NCBI GenBank assembly: GCA_013001885.1
Contig: JABDLD010000064.1
Coordinates: forward strand, 62,001-126,000
From: Lysobacterales bacterium
GTDB lineage: Bacteria > Pseudomonadota > Gammaproteobacteria > Xanthomonadales > SZUA-36
Direction: 5' to 3'
Length of the DNA stretch: 64,000 nt
This document shows positions 1 to 8,736 of this stretch, piece by piece. Each line of letters begins with the position of its first letter. Position 1 is the stretch's first letter. The notes under the pieces are model-generated. The model worked only from the letters and a program-made list of their open reading frames with translations, did no database searches and had not been told where the DNA came from. Both the position numbers and the translations under genes were made by a program.

Positions 1-218
1 CCTAGGATCATGACCGCGATGATCGAGAGCACCGCGTTGGATGCAAATCCATCAAACAGGTCGGAAGCAGGAACCAGGTTGGTCAGGCCAATGACGACCA
101 TGACCAGGATGGCCGCGATATCGACTCTCACCAGCTCGGATACGAACAACCCGATCGTCGCGGAAAGAATCAGCAGAACCAGAATCATATCGGCCGAAAG
201 TGTGAGTCCGGTTTCCAT
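1..218 (-). CDS. SLC13-family permease, N-terminal fragment
   Basis: Only the first 72 codons are in the window; the rest lies beyond the left edge. The visible residues form three hydrophobic segments (about 9-27, 33-48 and 60-72), with a 'VRVDIAA' stretch typical of the first helices of SLC13/DASS-type anion permeases, which move dicarboxylates, sulfate or similar anions across the inner membrane. The ATG at 218 follows an AGGAG ribosome site and starts 19 nt after the trmB stop on the same strand, so the two are probably co-transcribed. Family assignment rests on a short fragment; the substrate cannot be inferred. Confidence 0.6.
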   Translation of the reverse strand, partial: METGLTLSADMILVLLILSATIGLFVSELVRVDIAAILVMVVIGLTNLVPASDLFDGFASNAVLSIIAVMIL

Positions 219-237
219 CTACTCGCTGATCTCCTGC

Positions 238-960
238 TCAGGCGATACGCCTGAATACCAGGTCGAAAACGCCGTGTCCGAGGCGCTCGCCCCGCTTTTC
301 GTACTTGGTCGCCGGACGCCATTCGGGTTTTGGAACAGCCCCGCCGTCGGGCGCAAAATTTTCAAAATCACCGCTATTGTGCATCACTTCGAGGATATGT
401 TCAGAATACGGTTCCCAATCCGTGGCCAGGTGCAGTATGCCACCGGACTGCATTTTCTCCGCCAGCAAGGCAATGAAAGGCGGCTGGATCAAACGCCTCT
501 TGTGGTGTCTTTTTTTCGGCCAGGGATCGGGGAAATAAATTCTTACGCCGGCAAGGGTTCGCGAAAGAATCCGATGGCGCAGCAATTCAACCGCATCTTC
601 ACGGGCAATCCGAACATTGGCGAGCCCATGTTCTTCAATTTTAAGCAGCAGGTGTCCAATGCCGGGCTTGTGCACTTCGACCGCGAGGAAATTCTCATCC
701 GGGCGTGCGGCGGCCATTTGCCAGGTCGCCTCACCGTTACCGAAGCCGATCTCCATGATGACCGGGTGGTCATTGGAAAATATCGCTTTCAGGTCCAGGG
801 GCTCCGAAGCCTCGGCAATGCCGTAAAGCGGCCATAACTCGTTGAGCGCGCGCTTCTGCCCCTCGGTCAACCGGCCCGCACGCAACACGAAACTACGCAC
901 GTGACGCCTGCTTTCGTCCGCATTCCGGGACTTTTGCTGTTCCGTGGAAACGTTGACCAT
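238..960 (-). CDS. trmB: tRNA (guanine-N7)-methyltransferase TrmB
   Basis: TrmB uses S-adenosylmethionine to methylate N7 of G46 in the variable loop of several tRNAs in the cytoplasm. The 240-residue protein has the SAM-binding motif EIGFGNG (residues 70-76), the family signature FPDPWPKKRHHKRR (143-156) and the downstream LATDWEPY segment. The frame stays open to a TTG at 1005, but the ATG at 960 (or 966) fits the family length and has a GAG a few bases upstream. It is divergent from yqgE, with 62 bp between the starts, and followed on the same strand by the permease at 218. Confidence 0.93.
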   Translation of the reverse strand: MVNVSTEQQKSRNADESRRHVRSFVLRAGRLTEGQKRALNELWPLYGIAEASEPLDLKAIFSNDHPVIMEIGFGNGEATWQMAAARPDENFLAVEVHKPGIGHLLLKIEEHGLANVRIAREDAVELLRHRILSRTLAGVRIYFPDPWPKKRHHKRRLIQPPFIALLAEKMQSGGILHLATDWEPYSEHILEVMHNSGDFENFAPDGGAVPKPEWRPATKYEKRGERLGHGVFDLVFRRIA

Positions 961-1022
961 GATCATCTCATTGTAGCAAGCGCTACTTGAAAAATGTTCC
1001 TCCAACGCCCAATCTGGACATC

Positions 1023-1604
1023 ATGAGTGAACAATCGAACACGGCACCCGAAGGCTACCTTGAACGCCAGATGTTGATCGCAATGCCCGGCATGCTGGAT
1101 GCAAATTTTGCCGGCAGTGTCACGCTACTCTGCCAGCACAACGAGGCCGGCGCTATCGGTATCACCATTAACCGCCTGTCCAACTTCACCCTGGGGGAGA
1201 TTTTTTCCCAGCTGCAAATTGATTGCCGTGACGACATCACCCGCAACCTGCCTGTCCTCGAGGGCGGCCCGGTCGCTCCCGACCGCGGATTCGTGCTGCA
1301 CAGCCCGACAGAGGGCTACGAATCCAGCATGGAAGTCGGGCAGGAAATTATGGTGACAACCTCCCGTGACGTGCTCGCAGACATTGCCGCGGGATCCGGG
1401 CCGGACAAATTCGTCGTCGCCCTGGGATACGCCGGATGGGGCGGCGGTCAACTGGAGGGCGAAATGCTGGCCAACGCCTGGCTCTCCGTTTCAGCTGACA
1501 CCGACATCATCTTCGACCTGCCGCTTCCAAGCCGATTCGATCAGGCGCTCGGGCGCCTGGGTATCAAGATCGATCAGCTGCTGCCGGACGCCGGCCATGC
1601 CTGA
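1023..1604 (+). CDS. yqgE: YqgE/AlgH family protein
   Basis: A 193-residue cytosolic protein of the UPF0301 (YqgE/AlgH) family. It opens with a stretch characteristic of the family (LIAMPGMLD) and has a central GGPV motif. The molecular function is unknown; in Pseudomonas the homologue AlgH was linked to alginate regulation. The next gene, ruvX, starts 8 nt before this stop; the yqgE-ruvX pair is conserved in gammaproteobacteria. Start chosen at the ATG giving MSEQSN, because the residues before it are not family-like. Confidence 0.9.
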   Translation: MSEQSNTAPEGYLERQMLIAMPGMLDANFAGSVTLLCQHNEAGAIGITINRLSNFTLGEIFSQLQIDCRDDITRNLPVLEGGPVAPDRGFVLHSPTEGYESSMEVGQEIMVTTSRDVLADIAAGSGPDKFVVALGYAGWGGGQLEGEMLANAWLSVSADTDIIFDLPLPSRFDQALGRLGIKIDQLLPDAGHA

Positions 1605-2034
1605 ACCCGCTTCACGCAGCGGTTACATCATGGGGTTCGATTTTGGATTTCGACGCATAGGCGTCGCCGTCGGCCAGACAACCACGCACACCGCAAGCTG
1701 CCTGGAGACTGTGAGCCATGGGCAACAGCCGGACTGGGCGGCGATTGACCGCCTGGTCGGAGATTGGAAACCCGCCGTTTTGGTAGTCGGTTTACCGCTT
1801 GGCGCCGACGGCGAGGAAACGGACATGTCCCGGGCAGCCCGTCACTTCGGTGAAACACTTCGTTCCCGTTATCACCTGGATGTCGAATACGCCGACGAGC
1901 GGCTGACCTCCCAGGCTGCCGGCAGCCGTTTTGCAGAGCAGAGGTCCAGCGGTAACCTGCGGCGCAAGGATGCAGGCAAGCTGGACGCGATGGCCGCCCG
2001 GATCATCCTTGAAAACTGGTTGCAGGATGACTGA
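1597..2034 (+). CDS. ruvX: RuvX/YqgF pre-16S rRNA nuclease, putative Holliday junction resolvase
   Basis: RuvX (YqgF) is an RNase H-fold nuclease implicated in maturation of the 5' end of 16S rRNA and, by homology, in Holliday junction resolution. The 145-residue protein has the metal-binding acidic residues expected of the fold: Asp15 in GFDFG, the Glu in ADERLTS and the Asp in KLDAMAA. The ATG at 1597 overlaps the yqgE stop by 8 nt; the ATG at 1630 would remove a few residues before the first catalytic strand and is less likely. Its own stop overlaps the next start by 8 nt, so the genes are tightly coupled. Confidence 0.92.
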   Translation: MPEPASRSGYIMGFDFGFRRIGVAVGQTTTHTASCLETVSHGQQPDWAAIDRLVGDWKPAVLVVGLPLGADGEETDMSRAARHFGETLRSRYHLDVEYADERLTSQAAGSRFAEQRSSGNLRRKDAGKLDAMAARIILENWLQDD

Positions 2035-2539
2035 TGTCTTCGGGTTTCCTCCGCTTAGCCGGCCGGATGCACGGATCCTCATTCTGGGCAGCATGCCCGG
2101 TCGCGAGTCCCTGGCCAGGCAGCGCTACTACGCCCATCCAAGGAACGCATTCTGGCCGATCATGAGTGAGCTGTTTGCCCTGGCCGCAAGCGATTACGGG
2201 CTGCGGGCGAGTCAACTGACCCGAAAAGGCGTTGCCGTCTGGGATGTTCTGAAAACCTGCCACCGGACGGGTAGCCTTGACTCCAACATAAGTGACCGCT
2301 CCATGGTGACCAATGACTTCCGGATTTTCTTCGCTGAACACCCGGCGGTTTGCCGCGTGTTTTTCAATGGCGCCAAGGCTGAATCCGTTTACCGTAAGCA
2401 CGTGCTGCCGGGTCTGGGCGGCGGGCCTGACCGGCTGATGCTTCAGCGCCTTCCCTCAACCAGCCCGGCACATGCAGGCATGACTCTTGCTGAGAAAAAA
2501 TCTGCGTGGCGAGTCATGCTTGACGACGGAGTAAAATGA
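2027..2539 (+). CDS. DNA-deoxyinosine glycosylase (uracil-DNA glycosylase superfamily)
   Basis: A 170-residue protein of the uracil-DNA glycosylase superfamily, closest to the bacterial hypoxanthine/deoxyinosine glycosylase branch, which removes deaminated bases to start base excision repair. Visible signatures are GSMPGRESL near residue 20, YYAHPRNAFW, VWDVLK, FFNGAKAE and, near the C-terminus, LPSTSPAH, whose Ser/His region forms the active-site loop in this superfamily. The ATG at 2027 overlaps the ruvX stop. It sits between ruvX and a LOG-family gene with almost no gaps, so it is part of the same transcription unit. Confidence 0.85.
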   Translation: MTDVFGFPPLSRPDARILILGSMPGRESLARQRYYAHPRNAFWPIMSELFALAASDYGLRASQLTRKGVAVWDVLKTCHRTGSLDSNISDRSMVTNDFRIFFAEHPAVCRVFFNGAKAESVYRKHVLPGLGGGPDRLMLQRLPSTSPAHAGMTLAEKKSAWRVMLDDGVK

Positions 2540-2543
2540 CATC

Positions 2544-3125
2544 ATGAAGCGGATATGTGTTTACTGCGGTTCGAACCCGGGCCGGCTACCGGTTTTTCGG
2601 GAAGCGGCGCGACAGCTGGGGCGGGAATTGGCCGAACGCGGGCACGGGCTGGTCTATGGCGGCGCGAGTGTCGGTGTGATGGGTGCTGTAGCCGATGCCG
2701 TTCTGGAACACGGTGGAGAAGCCATCGGCGTGATCCCCCGGAGCCTGGCGACCAGGGAGGTCGCGCATGACGCACTCGACCAGCTGATCGTGGTCGAGTC
2801 GATGCATCAGCGCAAAGCAAGAATGGCAGAACTTTCAGATGGTTTCATTGCGCTTCCGGGCGGTTGGGGAACCATCGAAGAAATTTTCGAAATGCTCACC
2901 TGGGCTCAGCTTGGATTTCATGAAAAGCCCTGCGGGTTGCTGAACGTCGCTTCGTATTATGACCACCTGTTCAAATTTCTCGAGCAGGCTATCGCAGAAA
3001 AGTTCGTCAGAGAGGAATACCGGCCGATGATCATGATGGAGCAAAGCGCTGTTACCCTGCTTGACCGGTTTTCCTCGTACCGCGCACCCAAAGTCAAGAA
3101 GTGGCTTGGCCCGGAGGAAACGTGA
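2544..3125 (+). CDS. LOG family nucleotide 5'-monophosphate phosphoribohydrolase
   Basis: A 193-residue TIGR00730-type Rossmann-fold protein. Homologues hydrolyse the N-glycosidic bond of nucleoside monophosphates; the best known make active cytokinins, and bacterial ones may act on purine or pyrimidine monophosphates. The opening ICVYCGSNPG, the MHQRK segment and the hallmark PGGWGTIEE (equivalent to PGGxGTxxE) are all present. It starts 4 nt after the glycosylase stop, and its stop overlaps a GTG start of the next gene by 4 nt. The substrate in this organism is not known. Confidence 0.88.
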   Translation: MKRICVYCGSNPGRLPVFREAARQLGRELAERGHGLVYGGASVGVMGAVADAVLEHGGEAIGVIPRSLATREVAHDALDQLIVVESMHQRKARMAELSDGFIALPGGWGTIEEIFEMLTWAQLGFHEKPCGLLNVASYYDHLFKFLEQAIAEKFVREEYRPMIMMEQSAVTLLDRFSSYRAPKVKKWLGPEET

Positions 3126-3568
3126 TTCGTGTCCGCATGATCGACCACGTCGTTCTGCGCACGGACAACGTCGGTGGAATGGTGGATTTTTATTCCAGGG
3201 TGCTCGGCTGCGAAGTCGAACGCACGATGCCCCCAGAGACCGGCCTCATCCAGCTGCGTGCCGGAGCGTCACTGATCGACATCGTGGCAATAGACAGCAG
3301 CCTGGGCCGCGCCGGCGGCGGTCCACCGACCCGCACAGAGAACACAATGGATCATTTTTGCCTGCAGATTGAATCCATCAGCGAAGAAAAACTGCTCGAC
3401 TGGTTACAGTCAGTGGGTGTGGAACACAGCGAATTCGCGGTCCGCTACGGGGCGGAAGGATTCGGGCCCTCCGTCTACGTAAAGGATCCGGACGGTAATA
3501 CGGTCGAGTTGAGATGCGAATCCCCTACTCGACGCCAAACCCCGTCTCAAAGCGCCACGTGCGGGTGA
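3122..3568 (+). CDS. VOC (glyoxalase/bleomycin resistance) family protein
   Basis: A 148-residue vicinal-oxygen-chelate protein. It has the opening strand MIDHVVLRT with a metal-ligand-type His, a central MDHFCLQI repeat of that strand and the C-terminal VKDPDGNTVEL motif. Members bind a divalent metal and act as dioxygenases, isomerases or resistance proteins; the reaction here cannot be inferred. A GTG at 3122 overlaps the preceding TGA as GTGA, giving coupled translation; an ATG at 3137 is the alternative. Its 3' end overlaps the convergent TonB-like gene by 44 bp. Confidence 0.82.
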   Translation: MIRVRMIDHVVLRTDNVGGMVDFYSRVLGCEVERTMPPETGLIQLRAGASLIDIVAIDSSLGRAGGGPPTRTENTMDHFCLQIESISEEKLLDWLQSVGVEHSEFAVRYGAEGFGPSVYVKDPDGNTVELRCESPTRRQTPSQSATCG

Positions 3569-4391
3569 TGTGCAGAACGTCGACGTGCTCCCGGATATTA
3601 TCCGGCAACGGCGAATAGGGTGCGGCCAGCTGAACGATCCTGATCGCGGCCTGATCAATTTCAGTGAAGCCCGAACTGCGCTTGACGTCAATGCTTTCGA
3701 CCGTACCGTTTTGATGAATACCCACCGTAAGTATAAGGTCCCCGTGCAGCTTTTTTCGTCGCAATTCGGTGGGGTAATTCATGTTGCCAATCCGCTCCAC
3801 TTTCGACACCCACGCGCTCATATAACTGGCAAATTCGTATTTTCTGGTATTGGCTGAGATGAACTCACGCCTCGGCAAACTCGATTTCCACTGACGCTGC
3901 CGGCTGACCTCCGGTTGCAGACTGGCCATTTCCATACTCTGTTGCATCAGGTCGGAAGCGTTGGGCTGCTCGGATTCTGGCTGTTCAACCGCTGTCGGAA
4001 GCAGGCTGGGTTCAGCGGCATTTTCCAGCGCAATGATTTCGCGCACATCCACTTCAGGCGCCGGAGTCTGGGCTGCCGCCTGCTGCATATCCTGGCCCTC
4101 AGACGGCACCGGAAGCTGACCGCTGACCTCCTCCGAAGGACGAACTTTTTCCGTCGTTTCACCGCCGCCTTTCTGCGACGCCTGCGCCAGGTAGTCCGCC
4201 TGCTCCGGCTCGCTCTCGGAGCGCCATTGAACGAGCACGACATCCAGGGTATCTGCCAGCCGAGGCAACGGGTTCAGCGATACACCAAAGTGAATACCGA
4301 AAAGCAGCACCGCGTGGAGCGCGACCGCGAGCACCAGAAAGAGCATGAACCGGTCTTGCGTCCAGGACGTGTATGGAGCAGATTTCAGCAT
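3525..4391 (-). CDS. TonB C-terminal domain protein (TonB3-like energy transducer)
   Basis: A 288-residue inner-membrane protein with an N-terminal helix at about 14-35, a long Pro/Gln/Glu-rich periplasmic spacer and a C-terminal TonB fold from about residue 200, including YPTELRRKKLHGDL and GFTEIDQAA. TonB proteins transmit proton-motive energy from ExbB/ExbD to outer-membrane receptors; no exbB or exbD is nearby. The gene follows gshB with a 7-nt overlap. In Pseudomonas aeruginosa the gene in this position is tonB3, reported to be needed for twitching motility, which fits the divergent Pil-Chp operon. The link to motility here is inference from gene order. Confidence 0.8.
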   Translation of the reverse strand: MLKSAPYTSWTQDRFMLFLVLAVALHAVLLFGIHFGVSLNPLPRLADTLDVVLVQWRSESEPEQADYLAQASQKGGGETTEKVRPSEEVSGQLPVPSEGQDMQQAAAQTPAPEVDVREIIALENAAEPSLLPTAVEQPESEQPNASDLMQQSMEMASLQPEVSRQRQWKSSLPRREFISANTRKYEFASYMSAWVSKVERIGNMNYPTELRRKKLHGDLILTVGIHQNGTVESIDVKRSSGFTEIDQAAIRIVQLAAPYSPLPDNIREHVDVLHITRTWRFETGFGVE

Positions 4392-5356
4392 TGAGCTTCG
4401 AGCGCGTCGAACATCTCGCCGGCGATATTCAGACCAAACTCTGAATCGAGCTCGCGAATACAGGTCGGGCTGGTCACGTTGATTTCGGTCAGCCAGTCAC
4501 CGATCACATCGAGACCGGCAAAAACAATGCCGCGCCGCTTGAGTTCAGGTGCAACCTGTTCGCAGATCCAGTAGTCACGCTCGGTCAACGGCACGCCTTT
4601 ACCGGTCCCGCCCTTGGCCAGGTTGCCCCGAAAATCACCGGCGCCCGGGATACGCGCCAGCGCGTAGGGCACCGGCTCCCCGTTGACCACCAGGATGCGC
4701 TTGTCGCCCTGGGTGATCTCTGGAATATAGCGTTGGACCATGACCAGATCTCTGTCTTTCGACGTTATGGTTTCCAGTATCACGTTCAGATTGGGATCAT
4801 CCGGCTGAACCCTGAAAATCGACTCTCCGCCCATTCCGTCCAGCGGCTTGACGACCGACAAACCCTGCTCCTTGACGAATGCCTTGATTTCACCCGAGCT
4901 GCGCGTAATCAGGGCCGGCACGCAGCACTGTGGAAATTGCGTAATAAAACACTTCTCATTGGCATCGCGCAGCGCCTGCGGCCGGTTTACAACGGTTACA
5001 CCCGCATCCTCCGCCAGATCCAGCACGTACGTGGTGTAAACGTAATCCATGTTGAACGGGGGGTCTTTTCGCATCAACAGAATGGTCAGGCTTGATAACT
5101 CGAGATTTTCCGGGTCACCCAAAGTGAACCAGTCATCCCGGTTGTCCCTGACCGACAAGGTCCGCATATGGCCCAGCGCGACACCATCCCTGATCGTCAG
5201 ATCGGATGGCTCCATGTACCAGATTTCGTGGCCGCGGCGCTGTGCTTCCAGCAACATGGCGAAGGTCGAGTCCTTGTACGTACTGATTCCGGAAATCGGA
5301 TCCATGATCACACCGGTCCGCGTGACTCGTGCGCCATCTTTTTGAGCTTCGGTCAT
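4385..5356 (-). CDS. gshB: Glutathione synthetase
   Basis: GshB joins gamma-glutamylcysteine and glycine using ATP to complete glutathione synthesis in the cytosol. The 323-residue protein matches the usual prokaryotic length (E. coli 316) and shows the N-terminal MDPISGISTYKDS region, the ATP-grasp segment VVKPLDGMGGES and the C-terminal EINVTSPT motif. It is transcribed away from pilG across an AT-rich 239-bp gap and runs into the TonB-like gene with a 7-nt overlap. Confidence 0.95.
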   Translation of the reverse strand: MTEAQKDGARVTRTGVIMDPISGISTYKDSTFAMLLEAQRRGHEIWYMEPSDLTIRDGVALGHMRTLSVRDNRDDWFTLGDPENLELSSLTILLMRKDPPFNMDYVYTTYVLDLAEDAGVTVVNRPQALRDANEKCFITQFPQCCVPALITRSSGEIKAFVKEQGLSVVKPLDGMGGESIFRVQPDDPNLNVILETITSKDRDLVMVQRYIPEITQGDKRILVVNGEPVPYALARIPGAGDFRGNLAKGGTGKGVPLTERDYWICEQVAPELKRRGIVFAGLDVIGDWLTEINVTSPTCIRELDSEFGLNIAGEMFDALEAQC

Positions 5357-5595
5357 AACACCTTCCTTGATTCCGAGCTGAATGAGTCCTTTTATTATCG
5401 GATTTGCGTGGCTGGTATTCCAGCATTCTTTTGCAGTATATATCTTAGCTTTTTTACATAAGCTCTTGTTACTACTGGAAACTGAAGACGAAAGTGGTAG
5501 ACTAGAACGTCCCGGACGAATAGAATCGGAGGGGAAGTGTTCATGTGTAGGCGCAAAAATACGCCTGTATCAGATGAGAAACCAGGGATGGATTT
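5357..5595 (-). promoter_or_regulatory. Divergent promoter region between gshB and the Pil-Chp operon
   Basis: This 239-bp gap separates divergent gshB and pilG and is clearly more AT-rich than its surroundings around 5420-5480. A short inverted repeat, GCTGG-TATT-CCAGC, lies at 5411-5424. On the minus strand a TATACT hexamer near 5440 resembles a -10 box, but no good -35 partner is visible. I see no convincing sigma70 or sigma54 site for pilG, so the position of promoters inside the gap stays open. Confidence 0.4.
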
Positions 5596-6012
5596 ATGAC
5601 TGAAGAACACACTGCAGGGAAGATGAACGGCGCCGCCGCAAAATCACCCATACGAATTCTGGTTGTCGACGACAGCTCCACTATCAGGCGCTCAGCCGAA
5701 ACCATGCTGACCACGGAGGGTTACGACGTGGTCACGGCGGAGAACGGTTTCGAAGCCCTGTCCATGGTGGCCCGGCACAATCCGGACCTGATTTTCGTCG
5801 ACATCATGATGCCCAGGCTGGACGGTTACCAGACCTGCGCTATCATCAAGAATAACGCCCAGTACCGGTCCACACCGGTCGTGATGCTCACCAGCAAAGA
5901 CGGACTCTTTGACCAGGCGCGAGGGCGCGTGGTGGGATCTGACCTCTATCTCACAAAGCCATTTACCAAAGAGGAGTTACTGGCAGCAGTGGCCCAGCAT
6001 GCGGCCGCCTGA
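5596..6012 (+). CDS. pilG: PilG-like single-domain response regulator
   Basis: A 138-residue CheY-like receiver domain with no output domain. The acidic pair Asp25/Asp26, phospho-acceptor Asp69 in FVDIMMP and Lys121 in LTKPF are all present, so it should be phosphorylatable. PilG homologues are phosphorylated by ChpA and promote type IV pilus extension. It starts with ATG behind AGGGATGG and is the first gene of the operon that continues with pilI, pilJ and chpA. Position next to gshB matches Pseudomonas. The second receiver gene, pilH, which follows pilG in Pseudomonas, is absent. Confidence 0.9.
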   Translation: MTEEHTAGKMNGAAAKSPIRILVVDDSSTIRRSAETMLTTEGYDVVTAENGFEALSMVARHNPDLIFVDIMMPRLDGYQTCAIIKNNAQYRSTPVVMLTSKDGLFDQARGRVVGSDLYLTKPFTKEELLAAVAQHAAA

Positions 6013-6062
6013 TCCGGTTTGAAAACAGCCAAGTTCCACAAACAGGGAAAGTGAAGGGACGA

Positions 6063-6611
6063 ATGACAGCGAACGGTAAAAATACTGCGTTTGCAAAGCT
6101 GCTCGAATATGAGAAGCGCAGCACGCACTTCTCACCTGGTGCACGCAGCGGTAGCGGGCCCTCCGAGGAATGGAGCGGCGTGACATTCAGCGTCGGCAAT
6201 ATCCGGATGACCTGCAATATCGATCGCATCGGCGAAATACTCCCCTGTCCGCAACCAACCCCCGTTCCGGGCGCCAAGCCCTGGATCATCGGGCTGGCAA
6301 ATGTTCGCGGAGAGCTGCTTACGGTCGTGGACCTGGCCTGGTTCCTGACCGGAATCAGAACCCCGCTTACCGCCCGTAACCGGCTGTTGGCCACCAGTCT
6401 GAACAAAGCGCCGATCGGATTGCTGATTGACGAGGTGTTCGGGCAGCGGCATTTTTTGGACAGCGACGCGGTGCCGGCTGAACTCGAAGAAGACTCTTTC
6501 CTGGGTGAGGTCGTAAGCAAGCAACACAACCTGGGCAACGAGACCTGGCAGGAGCTGAACCTCGATCAACTTTTTAATTCAGCGGAGTTTCTGAATGGCG
6601 CGGCGGAATAA
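6063..6611 (+). CDS. pilI: PilI-like CheW adaptor protein
   Basis: A 182-residue CheW-domain protein that should couple the PilJ receptor to the ChpA kinase. The CheW fold begins around residue 40 with WSGVTFSVG and includes the typical [14 protein letters not shown] segment. The ATG at 6063 is preceded by AAGGGA and is preferred over the GTG at 6051. It follows pilG by 50 nt and precedes pilJ in the order known from Pseudomonas and Xanthomonas type IV pilus chemotaxis clusters. Confidence 0.86.
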   Translation: MTANGKNTAFAKLLEYEKRSTHFSPGARSGSGPSEEWSGVTFSVGNIRMTCNIDRIGEILPCPQPTPVPGAKPWIIGLANVRGELLTVVDLAWFLTGIRTPLTARNRLLATSLNKAPIGLLIDEVFGQRHFLDSDAVPAELEEDSFLGEVVSKQHNLGNETWQELNLDQLFNSAEFLNGAAE

Positions 6612-6654
6612 ATCACGGCCAGGCAAAGGCCGTTCGCGTCAGGGAGGCTTCCTG

Positions 6655-8736
6655 ATGAGGCGAGATAAAGGGCAAAAGAACATGACATCGACCAATTTCA
6701 AGCCCGCTACACAACAAAAGTCCGGGCGTCTGTACGCGATGGTCGGATTCCTGGTCCTGCTGCTGACTTTTGTGGCCGTTACTTTTTTCCTGATCACCAA
6801 GGAAAGCCGCAACGAGCAGGAGTGGATCAGGCTGTCTACTGATCTCCAGGTACATTCCCAACAATTGGCAAAATCAGCCGCAGAGGCCGTTGAGGGAAAC
6901 AATGCCGCTTTCGTTCAGCTCGGAGACTCTGCCGGCATTATTGCCGACGCCGTGGCCACGCTGAAAAATGGCGACTCACTGCGCTCTTTGCCTCCCCTTC
7001 CCGGCAATATGACCGAGACCCTGTCCGGGCTGGATAAAGTCTGGTTGCGGATGGAGGTGAACGCAAACAGCATTCTTGACCGCGAAGAACTGGTTCTGGA
7101 TCTCGCTGAAGCAAGCAAGTCTTTCATCAATGTCATTCCTGAGATACAGGATCTCACGGATGAGGCTGTGCGGGAGCTGACCAAGAGCGGAGCACCCAGT
7201 AACCAGATGTTCGTGGCCGGACGGCAACTGGTATTGTCCGACCGGATTCTGCGCCATCTGAAAGAAATGTTGAGGGGCGGATCCGGATCTGTCGCCGCCG
7301 CTGACAGTTTCGCCCAGGAAATTACTTTCTTTGAGCAGACCATGGATGCGCTGCTCAAGGGCAGTCGCAGCGTGGGCGTTGAACAGGTTAAAAACCCGGC
7401 GGCCGCCAGGGCGCTGAACAAGGCGCGGAAGATCTATGACGATGCGCGGCCGCAGCTGGACACCGTGCTGTCGTCTTCCAGCGACATCCTTGCCGTTCGC
7501 GGCGCCGCGGATGAATTGTTCGTGGACAGTCTGGATCTGTTCAATTACTCACGCCGCGTAGCCGATGATGTGCTCCACCGTTCGGGAACGCGCCCGTGGC
7601 CCTCGTTGTGGTCCGGCTCAGTTGCGCTGATCGTGATCCTGGTCGCCATTGCGCTGATGGTAAGAGCGTTTCTGAGCACTGAGAGGCGCCGGGCGATCGA
7701 AGCCGGCATGCAGAACCAGAAAAACCAGCAGGCCATCATGCGCCTGCTGGACGAAATGAGCTCGCTCGCAGACGGCGACCTCACGGTAAAAGCAACGGTC
7801 ACCGACGACATGACGGGCGCGATTGCAGATTCAGTCAATTTTGCCGTCGAACAACTGCGTGAGCTGGTCACCGGCATCAATATCACCGCGCAAACCGTTT
7901 CCGAATCTGCCAACGATACGATGGCCACAACCGGAAAGCTTGCAATTGCTTCCAGCCAGCAGGCTGAACAGGTCCGCGAAGCCACCGACACGATCAACGA
8001 AATGGCGGAATCCTTCGACGGCATGGCGGCACGCTCTCGCGAATCGAGCGAGGTCGCACAACGCTCCGTCGCGATCGCCCACAACGGTTCGCAAAGGGTG
8101 CAGCAAACCATCAAAGGCATGGACACTATCCGCGACCAGATCCAGGAAACCTCCAAGCGCATCAAGCGGCTGGGGGAATCTTCCCAGGAAATCGGCGATA
8201 TCGTAGAGCTGATTAATGGAATCGCCGAGCAAACCAATATTCTTGCGCTCAACGCCGCCATCCAGTCCGCCTCGGCTGGCGGGGCCGGGCGGGGATTTGC
8301 GGTCGTTGCGGACGAAGTGCAGCGCCTTGCTGAACGCGCCACCAACGCCACGCGTCGTATCGAGATGCTGGTGCAAAACATTCAGGCCGACACTTCAGAG
8401 GCGGTGGTTTCAATGGAATCAACCACTTCCGAAGTGGTCGCAGGCGCCGAAAAAGCGGAAGACGCGGGCGAGGCGCTACAGCGAATCGAGTCCGTGTCGA
8501 AGGATTTGTCCAAGCTGATCGAAGAGATATCCCAAGAAGCCCAATCCCAGTCGGAAACGGCAACCCGGATTGCGGAGCAGATGAACAGCATCAGGGATGT
8601 GTCGATCCAAACATCTGAAGGCAGTGATCAAACGGCGCAATCCATGGGTAAACTCGCCGACCTGGTCCATAAGCTTCGGGAGTCCGTCGCCGATTTCAAA
8701 CTGCCGAATACCGAGGATCGCGGAAATGATGCTTGA
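6655..8736 (+). CDS. pilJ: PilJ-like methyl-accepting chemotaxis protein
   Basis: A 693-residue inner-membrane chemoreceptor (P. aeruginosa PilJ is about 680). Helices at about 29-47 and 317-341 bracket a large periplasmic region of the PilJ N-terminal type, followed by a HAMP-like linker and a signalling hairpin whose tip, [14 protein letters not shown], lies near residues 523-536. [18 protein letters not shown] follows. The ATG at 6655 has AGGGAGG 7 nt upstream; an ATG at 6595 inside pilI is open but has no such site. Its stop overlaps the chpA start. No cheR-like pilK gene follows, so adaptation by methylation is uncertain. Confidence 0.9.
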   Translation: MRRDKGQKNMTSTNFKPATQQKSGRLYAMVGFLVLLLTFVAVTFFLITKESRNEQEWIRLSTDLQVHSQQLAKSAAEAVEGNNAAFVQLGDSAGIIADAVATLKNGDSLRSLPPLPGNMTETLSGLDKVWLRMEVNANSILDREELVLDLAEASKSFINVIPEIQDLTDEAVRELTKSGAPSNQMFVAGRQLVLSDRILRHLKEMLRGGSGSVAAADSFAQEITFFEQTMDALLKGSRSVGVEQVKNPAAARALNKARKIYDDARPQLDTVLSSSSDILAVRGAADELFVDSLDLFNYSRRVADDVLHRSGTRPWPSLWSGSVALIVILVAIALMVRAFLSTERRRAIEAGMQNQKNQQAIMRLLDEMSSLADGDLTVKATVTDDMTGAIADSVNFAVEQLRELVTGINITAQTVSESANDTMATTGKLAIASSQQAEQVREATDTINEMAESFDGMAARSRESSEVAQRSVAIAHNGSQRVQQTIKGMDTIRDQIQETSKRIKRLGESSQEIGDIVELINGIAEQTNILALNAAIQSASAGGAGRGFAVVADEVQRLAERATNATRRIEMLVQNIQADTSEAVVSMESTTSEVVAGAEKAEDAGEALQRIESVSKDLSKLIEEISQEAQSQSETATRIAEQMNSIRDVSIQTSEGSDQTAQSMGKLADLVHKLRESVADFKLPNTEDRGNDA

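Noticed and set aside
10-837. A 275-codon plus-strand frame at the left edge
   Set aside because: It is antisense to trmB and the permease; both minus-strand proteins have clear family motifs.
973-986. GTAGC-AAGC-GCTAC repeat between trmB and yqgE
   Set aside because: Arms are only 5 bp and no promoter or T-run is linked to it; chance is likely.
2570-2584. GGTTCGAACCC-like string resembling a tRNA T-arm
   Set aside because: It encodes the conserved CGSNPG start of the LOG-family protein and no acceptor or anticodon arms surround it.
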